NCBI GenBank assembly: GCA_964617555.1
Contig: CAZTYP010000014.1
Span: 1 to 29,023 of the forward strand
DNA: 29,023 nucleotides
DNA from: 1-14-2-50-31-20 sp964617555
GTDB taxonomy: Bacteria > Bacteroidota > Ignavibacteria > Ignavibacteriales > Melioribacteraceae
Direction: 5' to 3'
The notes under the pieces are model-generated. The model ran no database searches, had not been told where the DNA came from, and was given only the letters and a program-made list of their open reading frames with translations. Both the position numbers and the translations under genes were made by a program. Of the stretch, positions 24,148 to 29,023 are shown piece after piece. Within the stretch, counting starts at the first letter, position 1. Every line of letters begins with the position of its first letter.

Positions 24148-26043
24148 ATGACTGACAAAAGTAAATATAAATTATTGTTTGATATAAATTCTCCGGAGGA
24201 TATCAAGAATTTTGATATTTCTCAGTTAAAAACTTTAAGTGAAGAAATTCGCGAATACATGATTGATATTATTTCGCAAGTTGGCGGGCACTTTGGCGCA
24301 GGTCTTGGCGCAGTTGAACTTACATTAGCTTTGCATAAAGTTTTTAATACTCCCGAAGATTCAATTGTTTGGGATACGGGACACCAAGCATATCCTCATA
24401 AAATTATTACCGGCAGAAGAGATAAATTACATACAATTCGTCAGCTAAACGGGTTGAGCGGTTTTCTTAAACGACACGAAAGTAGGTACGATGCTTTCGG
24501 CGCCGGGCATGCTTCCACATCAATATCCGCCGCCGTAGGTATTGCCGAGGCCAATAAACAATTTGGGAATAAGAACAAAGTAGTTGCGGTTATTGGTGAT
24601 GGCGCAATGACTGGCGGCATGGCTTACGAGGCGTTGAACAATGCCGGAATGTTAAAAAGCAATCTTATTGTTGTACTTAACGATAATAAGATGTCAATTG
24701 CTCCGAGTGTTTGGCAAATATCTAATTATTTTACGGAAATGATTGCCCATCCCGAGTATAACAAATTTAAAGGTGCAATATGGGATTTGACCGGAAAGTT
24801 GGATAATTTCGGGGATAGGTTACGCAAAGTTGCCGCAAGACTGGAAACCGGACTAAAATCGGTTGTTGTTACTCCGGGTATGTTGTTCGAAGCCTTAGGC
24901 TTTAGATATTTCGGCCCTATAAACGGTCACAATTTGAAAAAATTAATTGAGCTTTTTAATCACATAAAACCGTTAACCGGTCCCATCCTTGTTCATATTT
25001 CTACTGAAAAAGGTAAAGGTTATAAACCTGCTGAAGAAAATGCCCCTAAATTTCACGGTGTTACACCTTTTGATAAGTTAACCGGACAATCTGTAAAAAA
25101 GAAGGAGGGAACCCCTTCTTATACGGAGTTTTTCGGAAAGGCACTTGTTAAAATTGCAAAACAAAATCCTAAAATTGTTGGTATTACAGCTGCTATGCCT
25201 GATGGTACCGGACTTAAATTTTTGCAGGAGGAATTTCCTGACAGATACTACGATGCAGGTATAGCCGAAGAACATGCGGTAACCTTTGCCGCTGGGCTTG
25301 CCACACAAGGAATAATTCCAGTTGTTGCAATTTATTCAACCTTTCTTCAACGTGCCATAGACCAAATATTCCACGATGTTTCGCTTCAAGATTTACACGT
25401 TGTTTTTGCTTTAGACAGAGCAGGATTGGTTGGTGCAGACGGGCCTACACATCACGGGGTTTTTGATTTAACCTATTTGAGAATGATTCCGAAGATGGTT
25501 GTAATGGCACCTAAAGATGAAGCCGAGTTACGCAATATGCTTTATACCGCTGTAGAATACAAAGAAGGACCAATTGCGTTACGCTATCCGCGTGGTGCCG
25601 GTTTAGGTGTAGAAGTTAAAGAAGATTTTGAAATAATTACCATTGGTAAGGCAGAAGTACTTAAAGAAGGTAACGATGTGGCAATATTGGCTGTGGGCAA
25701 TATGGTTAGGTTTGCTCGTGCCGCTTCGGAAAATCTTTTAGGAAAAGGGATATCCACAACATTGGTGAACATGCGTTTTGTAAAACCGCTTGATGAAAAA
25801 CTACTTGATAATTTGGCTTCTAAATTTAATAAAATTGTTACCGTAGAAGAAAATAATATTACCGGTGGTTTCGGTTCGGGAATACTTGAGTATTTTGCGG
25901 ATAAAGGCTATAGAACAAAAGTGCTTCGCCTCGGTTTGCCGGATGCCTATGTTGAACACGGTACTCAAGCTCAGCTTTATCATATCCTTAAACTTGATGC
26001 CGAAGGAATTGAAGAAAGGGTGGAAGAGTTCTTAAAAAAATAA
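24148..26043 (+). CDS. dxs: 1-deoxy-D-xylulose-5-phosphate synthase
   Basis: It condenses pyruvate with glyceraldehyde-3-phosphate using thiamine diphosphate, the first step of the MEP isoprenoid pathway. The 631-aa length is typical. Visible features are 'GHQAYPHKIITGR', the ThDP/Mg site GDGAMTGGMAYEALNNAG (from about residue 150), 'NDNKMSIAPSVW', the catalytic Glu near 375 in 'AEEHAVTFAAGLA', 'FALDRAGLVGADGPTHHGVFDL' and the C-terminal transketolase-like domain. The ATG at 24148 follows GAAGGGAAAAG; a TTG six codons upstream would overlap xseB and lacks a site. The pairing with xseB is common. Confidence 0.97.
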   Translation: MTDKSKYKLLFDINSPEDIKNFDISQLKTLSEEIREYMIDIISQVGGHFGAGLGAVELTLALHKVFNTPEDSIVWDTGHQAYPHKIITGRRDKLHTIRQLNGLSGFLKRHESRYDAFGAGHASTSISAAVGIAEANKQFGNKNKVVAVIGDGAMTGGMAYEALNNAGMLKSNLIVVLNDNKMSIAPSVWQISNYFTEMIAHPEYNKFKGAIWDLTGKLDNFGDRLRKVAARLETGLKSVVVTPGMLFEALGFRYFGPINGHNLKKLIELFNHIKPLTGPILVHISTEKGKGYKPAEENAPKFHGVTPFDKLTGQSVKKKEGTPSYTEFFGKALVKIAKQNPKIVGITAAMPDGTGLKFLQEEFPDRYYDAGIAEEHAVTFAAGLATQGIIPVVAIYSTFLQRAIDQIFHDVSLQDLHVVFALDRAGLVGADGPTHHGVFDLTYLRMIPKMVVMAPKDEAELRNMLYTAVEYKEGPIALRYPRGAGLGVEVKEDFEIITIGKAEVLKEGNDVAILAVGNMVRFARAASENLLGKGISTTLVNMRFVKPLDEKLLDNLASKFNKIVTVEENNITGGFGSGILEYFADKGYRTKVLRLGLPDAYVEHGTQAQLYHILKLDAEGIEERVEEFLKK

Positions 26044-26076
26044 AAATATTTTTATCGCATACAACAATTCAAATTT

Positions 26077-26763
26077 ATGAAAACAAAAATTTTAGTAGTT
26101 GATGATGAACCGGATATAGTTGAATTTATACAATACAATCTTGAAAACGAAGGTTATTCCGTAGTTGTAGCTTACAATGGGAAAAATGCATTAGAACTGA
26201 TGGAAGAATATCCCGATTTAATAGTACTTGATGTTATGATGCCGGAAATGGACGGACTAGAATTTACCAAGCTTATACGAAAAGATAAAAGATATAAAAA
26301 AACACCAATCCTTTTTTTAACGGCAAAAACAAGTGAACAAGATGAAATAATAGGGCTGGATTCCGGAGCCGATGATTATATCTCTAAACCGGTGCCAATT
26401 AAAAAACTTATTGCCAGAATAAAAGCCAATATAAGACAAAGCGGAAAGCATTCCGACGATAATGTTGAATTTGTTACTGCAGGAATAATTGAAATTGATA
26501 GAAGAGAATATATTATAAAACTAAACGGTAAAAAAATTATCTTTCCGAGAAAAGAATTTGAAATAATTTTTTATATGGCACAAAAACCAGGCGAAGTAAT
26601 TTCGCGGGAAGAATTACTTAATGCAGTTTGGGGTAAAGGCATTTATGTCGGGGGCAGAACGGTTGACGTTCATGTACGAAAAATTCGCGAAAAATTAGGT
26701 GAGTTTTCCGCTATAATAGAAACAGTAAAAGGGGTCGGCTATCGCTTCAAAGTCCATAAATAA
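26077..26763 (+). CDS. OmpR/PhoB-family response regulator
   Basis: The 228-aa regulator has a receiver domain with acidic pair D9-D10, phosphoacceptor Asp52 (LIVLDVMMPEMDG), Thr in 'LFLTAKT' and Lys in 'ISKPVP', followed by a PhoB-type winged helix (about 130-226: 'RKEFEIIFYMAQKPGEVISREELLNAVWG', 'VDVHVRKIREKLG', 'IETVKGVGYRF'). It lies 33 bases after dxs and one base before the sensor kinase. PhoB-like by sequence; no pst/phoU genes are in view, so the stimulus is open. Confidence 0.94.
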   Translation: MKTKILVVDDEPDIVEFIQYNLENEGYSVVVAYNGKNALELMEEYPDLIVLDVMMPEMDGLEFTKLIRKDKRYKKTPILFLTAKTSEQDEIIGLDSGADDYISKPVPIKKLIARIKANIRQSGKHSDDNVEFVTAGIIEIDRREYIIKLNGKKIIFPRKEFEIIFYMAQKPGEVISREELLNAVWGKGIYVGGRTVDVHVRKIREKLGEFSAIIETVKGVGYRFKVHK

Positions 26764-26764
26764 A

Positions 26765-27784
26765 ATGTCAGAATTTATTTTTGCAAAACTCTTTCTCAAA
26801 GAGTTTATTCTTGTAAACATTCTTTTTTTTGTTACGGTTGTTCTTATATTAAGTCTATCGTGGAAATCATCTCTTTTGCTTTTTGTAATTCAATTTTTGT
26901 TTTCTTGGCTTCTTTATTTTTTTATAGGGCAAAAACGGAAAAAAGATATTTCCGAAATTTCTTCCCTTATTGCATTAATTATGGAGAAAAGAAAGAACGC
27001 CATTGAAGAAAAAAACTTAAGTCCCGAACTTTTTGAAATTGAAAAGGATTTAAAAACATTATTTAAAAAAAATCAAAAAGATTTTGCCAATATGAGAAAA
27101 TTGGCAAAAACCAGAACAGAATTTTTAGGAAATGTTTCTCACGAATTACGCACACCTATATTCAGCATTCAAGGATTTTTGGAAACACTGCTAAACGGAG
27201 CAATTGAGGATGAAAACGTAAACAGAAGATTTTTAAAAAAAGCTATGAATCACACAAAAAATCTAAATTCTCTGTTAAACGATTTAATAGATATTTCAAT
27301 GATTGAAACCGGCGAAATGCGAATGCAACCTACTTTTTTCAATATTGCAGAATTAATTAATTCCGTAACGGAAGAGATTGAAAATATTGCAAAAGAAAAA
27401 GGCATTAAAATAATTGAAAAATATAACAATCCCGAAATAGAAGTTTGGGGCGATAGAGATAAAATTAAACAAGTAATGGTTAATCTTATCAATAATGCAA
27501 TAAAGTATTCTGATAATGGCAAAATAAAGGTCTTTACAGAAGTTAAAAAAGATAAAATTGAAATTTCCGTAAAAGATGAAGGGAGTGGTATTCCCAGTGA
27601 AAGTCTCAATAGGATTTTCGAAAGATTTTATCAAGTGGATAAAGCCCGTTCCAAAGTTGTTGGCGGAACCGGTTTGGGGCTTGCAATTGTAAAGCATATT
27701 GTAGAAGCACACGGCTCAAAAATATCAGTAAAGAGCAAAATTGGAGAGGGCTCTGTCTTTACGTTTTTTCTAAAAACACAATAA
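26765..27784 (+). CDS. Membrane histidine kinase with minimal sensor region
   Basis: This 339-aa partner of the upstream response regulator has two adjacent N-terminal transmembrane helices (about 13-32 and 36-54) joined by a four-residue turn, so almost nothing is exposed outside the membrane. A short cytoplasmic coiled region follows, then HisKA with His126 (FLGNVSHELRTP), and HATPase_c with the N box 'IKQVMVNLINNAIKYS', G1 'DEGSGIP', F box 'IFERFYQVD' and G2 'GGTGLGLAIVKHI'. The catalytic core is PhoR-like, but no PAS domain is visible. It may sense within the membrane or through a partner protein. Confidence 0.93.
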   Translation: MSEFIFAKLFLKEFILVNILFFVTVVLILSLSWKSSLLLFVIQFLFSWLLYFFIGQKRKKDISEISSLIALIMEKRKNAIEEKNLSPELFEIEKDLKTLFKKNQKDFANMRKLAKTRTEFLGNVSHELRTPIFSIQGFLETLLNGAIEDENVNRRFLKKAMNHTKNLNSLLNDLIDISMIETGEMRMQPTFFNIAELINSVTEEIENIAKEKGIKIIEKYNNPEIEVWGDRDKIKQVMVNLINNAIKYSDNGKIKVFTEVKKDKIEISVKDEGSGIPSESLNRIFERFYQVDKARSKVVGGTGLGLAIVKHIVEAHGSKISVKSKIGEGSVFTFFLKTQ

Positions 27785-27884
27785 AACTCGCCTGTTATGT
27801 CGTATAATCCGACACAAAAAGTAATATGTTTATTTAAACTTTTTCATAATCTCTGCAATATCCTCCAAAACCCATAAAAATTTT

Positions 27885-27912
27885 TTGGCACGTTTTTTTA
27901 CTGGTTTATAAT
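27885..27912 (+). promoter_or_regulatory. Possible promoter for the Gly/Asn-rich secreted protein
   Basis: TTGGCA (27885-27890) and TATAAT (27907-27912) are 16 bases apart and lie about 60 bases before the next start. They fit the general sigma70 pattern rather than the Bacteroidota TAnnTTTG form, so the call is tentative. Confidence 0.35.
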
Positions 27913-27972
27913 ATCATGTAGAACTGAGATAAAAAACAAATAAAATAAAGAATAAGTAAAAAGGAGTTAATT

Positions 27973-28389
27973 ATGAAAAAGCTAATTAGTTTGATGGCTG
28001 TAACGGTTATGTTGGTTATGGTTTCCGGTTCAGTGTTCGCACAAGATGCCCAAAACGGTTTTGGGAACAAAAATAATAACGGCAGAGGGCAAGGTCTAAG
28101 AACAAATTGGGTTGATAGCAACGGTGATGGTGTTTGTGATAATGTTGGTACCGATCAACAACGTGCAATGCAAAACAAAAGAATAAACAATGAAAATAAA
28201 AGTGGTAACGGACAAGGTTACGGCAAAGGAAATAAAGGCCATTATGGAGATGGTACCGGATTAAGACCTCAGGACGGAAACGGATTCGGACGTAAAGCGG
28301 GAATGAGCGGTAGTGGAAGTAGTGAAAGTGGTGGGAATAGAAATAATTCCGGCGGCAAAGGTCATGGTAGAAGAGGCGGCAATAAATAG
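27973..28389 (+). CDS. Small secreted Gly/Asn-rich protein with an EF-hand-like loop
   Basis: The 138-aa product starts at an ATG behind AAGGAG and has a signal peptide to about residue 24 (VSGSVFAQ). The mature protein is low-complexity, Gly/Asn/Arg-rich ('GNKNNNGRGQG', 'NGQGYGKGNKGHYGDGTGLRPQDGNGFGRK', 'GGNRNNSGGKGHGRRGGNK'), with one calcium-binding-like loop DSNGDGVCD at 48-56 that includes the only cysteine. It is basic, with a disordered tail. No family is assigned. A separate terminator follows, and the next gene also encodes a secreted protein with similar D-x-D-G loops. Confidence 0.75.
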   Translation: MKKLISLMAVTVMLVMVSGSVFAQDAQNGFGNKNNNGRGQGLRTNWVDSNGDGVCDNVGTDQQRAMQNKRINNENKSGNGQGYGKGNKGHYGDGTGLRPQDGNGFGRKAGMSGSGSSESGGNRNNSGGKGHGRRGGNK

Positions 28390-28408
28390 TAAATAAATAA
28401 ATTCAATA

Positions 28409-28445
28409 TCCCCGATTTCTTTAAAGGATTCGGGGAAACTTTTTT
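28409..28445 (+). terminator. Intrinsic terminator after the Gly/Asn-rich protein
   Basis: TCCCCGA (28409-28415) pairs with TCGGGGA (28430-28436) across a 14-nt loop, followed after AAC by six T. It begins 20 bases after the upstream stop codon and ends 24 bases before the next start. Confidence 0.75.
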
Positions 28446-28468
28446 ATAACTAAATAAAGGTGAAAAAA

Positions 28469-29023
28469 ATGAAAAAACTGTTAACCGTTATTTTTATGCT
28501 GGGAATGTTAAACATCGTATTCGGGCAAAATAATAAACACAATCGTGTAAAATTAGATTCTATTTCTGTATCGGGAACAGCAATACTTGTTAAAAAAGAT
28601 AGTTTAAGAATACAATATTATTTGGACAAAGACGGGAATGGTGTTCCGGATTATCTTTTGGTTTTTGGTCCGGCATGGTATACACCGGATAGCTCTGCTG
28701 CTGTTCGTCCTGCAAACGGAGATAACATCACCATTCTTGGCGGTTTAACTGCTGTGAAAGATTCTTCTATTGCAAAAATTATTGTTTATGAAATAAACGG
28801 TGAATTTTGGCGTGATCCGTTTTATTCCTCTTGGAATAGTTTAGGACACGGTAAATTCCATAATAATAGACGTTGGGGCAACCGTGGACACAGAAGGCAT
28901 CATGATAATTCAGGGTTCGGTTGGGAACATGATTCCTTGGTTACTGTTTCCGTTACGGGTACAGCATTGGTTGATACAACATATTATATTTCACATTATT
29001 ATTTGGATGTTGATAATGACGGG
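28469..29023 (+). CDS. Secreted protein with internal duplication, truncated by the window end
   Basis: The frame is open from the ATG at 28469 (AAAGG upstream) to the end of the window, giving 185 residues without a stop. Residues 1-20 are a signal peptide (ending 'NIVFGQ'). Residues 31-61 ('SISVSGTAILVKKDSLRIQY' then 'YLDKDGNGVPDY') are repeated at 156-185 ('SLVTVSVTGTALVDTTYYIS' then 'YYLDVDNDG'), so at least two copies of a domain with a calcium-loop-like D-x-D-x-x-G element exist. Between them is a basic, His-rich stretch (HNNRRWGNRGHRRHHD, 131-146). Its family is not recognised, and the C terminus, possibly with a sorting domain, is outside the window. Confidence 0.78.
   Translation, partial: MKKLLTVIFMLGMLNIVFGQNNKHNRVKLDSISVSGTAILVKKDSLRIQYYLDKDGNGVPDYLLVFGPAWYTPDSSAAVRPANGDNITILGGLTAVKDSSIAKIIVYEINGEFWRDPFYSSWNSLGHGKFHNNRRWGNRGHRRHHDNSGFGWEHDSLVTVSVTGTALVDTTYYISHYYLDVDNDG

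Noticed and set aside
27798..27814. TGTCG/CGACA hairpin after the histidine kinase gene as a terminator.
   Set aside because: The stem is only 5 bp and is followed by A-rich rather than T-rich sequence.
1..29023. CRISPR arrays, insertion sequences, prophage genes or rRNA.
   Set aside because: No regularly spaced repeats, transposase or integrase motifs, phage structural genes or rRNA stretches were seen on either strand.

Overview
The window looks like a stretch of an AT-rich chromosome from the Bacteroidota/Chlorobiota/Ignavibacteriota group, most likely an Ignavibacteria-type organism. Three things point there. First, the secreted proteins end in the 'LAQNYPNPFNP...' type of C-terminal sorting domain used by the type IX secretion system (T9SS). 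Second, there is a PorZ-like two-propeller protein. Third, at least one promoter-like site matches the Bacteroidota TAnnTTTG element. No phage, insertion sequence, CRISPR array or rRNA was seen. Most of the window is housekeeping DNA with a few accessory islands.

Layout. 1-2.9 kb: a secreted LamG/T9SS protein, an unknown small membrane-anchored protein, and a ROK-family sugar kinase-like protein that has lost the usual zinc cysteines. 2.9-8.8 kb, minus strand: an ABC-F ATPase behind a PorZ-like protein, then a PHP phosphoesterase overlapping a Crp/Fnr regulator. 9.0-11.3 kb: gapA and pgk (glycolysis) separated by an intrinsic terminator. 11.3-12.0 kb: a small, very AT-rich four-helix membrane protein whose stop codon lies in an attC-like core motif. 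12.1-13.5 kb: a DASS-family sodium/carboxylate symporter.

13.5-17.2 kb, minus strand: a probable transition-metal (zinc-like) acquisition cluster. In transcription order it is a Fur-family regulator, tRNA-Gln(CUG), a small His/Cys-containing membrane protein, a His-rich lipoprotein, and a ZnuD-like TonB-dependent receptor. 17.3-19.5 kb, divergent: a peroxiredoxin followed by 6-pyruvoyl-tetrahydropterin synthase, GTP cyclohydrolase I and a sepiapterin-reductase-like SDR. The last three together make a complete candidate tetrahydrobiopterin pathway. A perfect 21-bp palindrome close to the PerR/Fur 7-1-7 box sits between the regulator and the peroxiredoxin.

19.6-19.9 kb: rpmB. 20.1-27.8 kb, plus strand: a tightly packed run of a predicted exported protein, a tandem GNAT, an orphan DNA methyltransferase, xseA, xseB, dxs, and a PhoB/PhoR-like two-component pair. 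27.9-29.0 kb: two small secreted proteins with EF-hand-like loops; the second has an internal duplication and is cut by the window end.

The parts most worth following up are the pterin operon with its Fur-family operator, the metal cluster containing an embedded tRNA and an unfamiliar small protein, the PorZ-like protein, and the possible solitary integron-like cassette.
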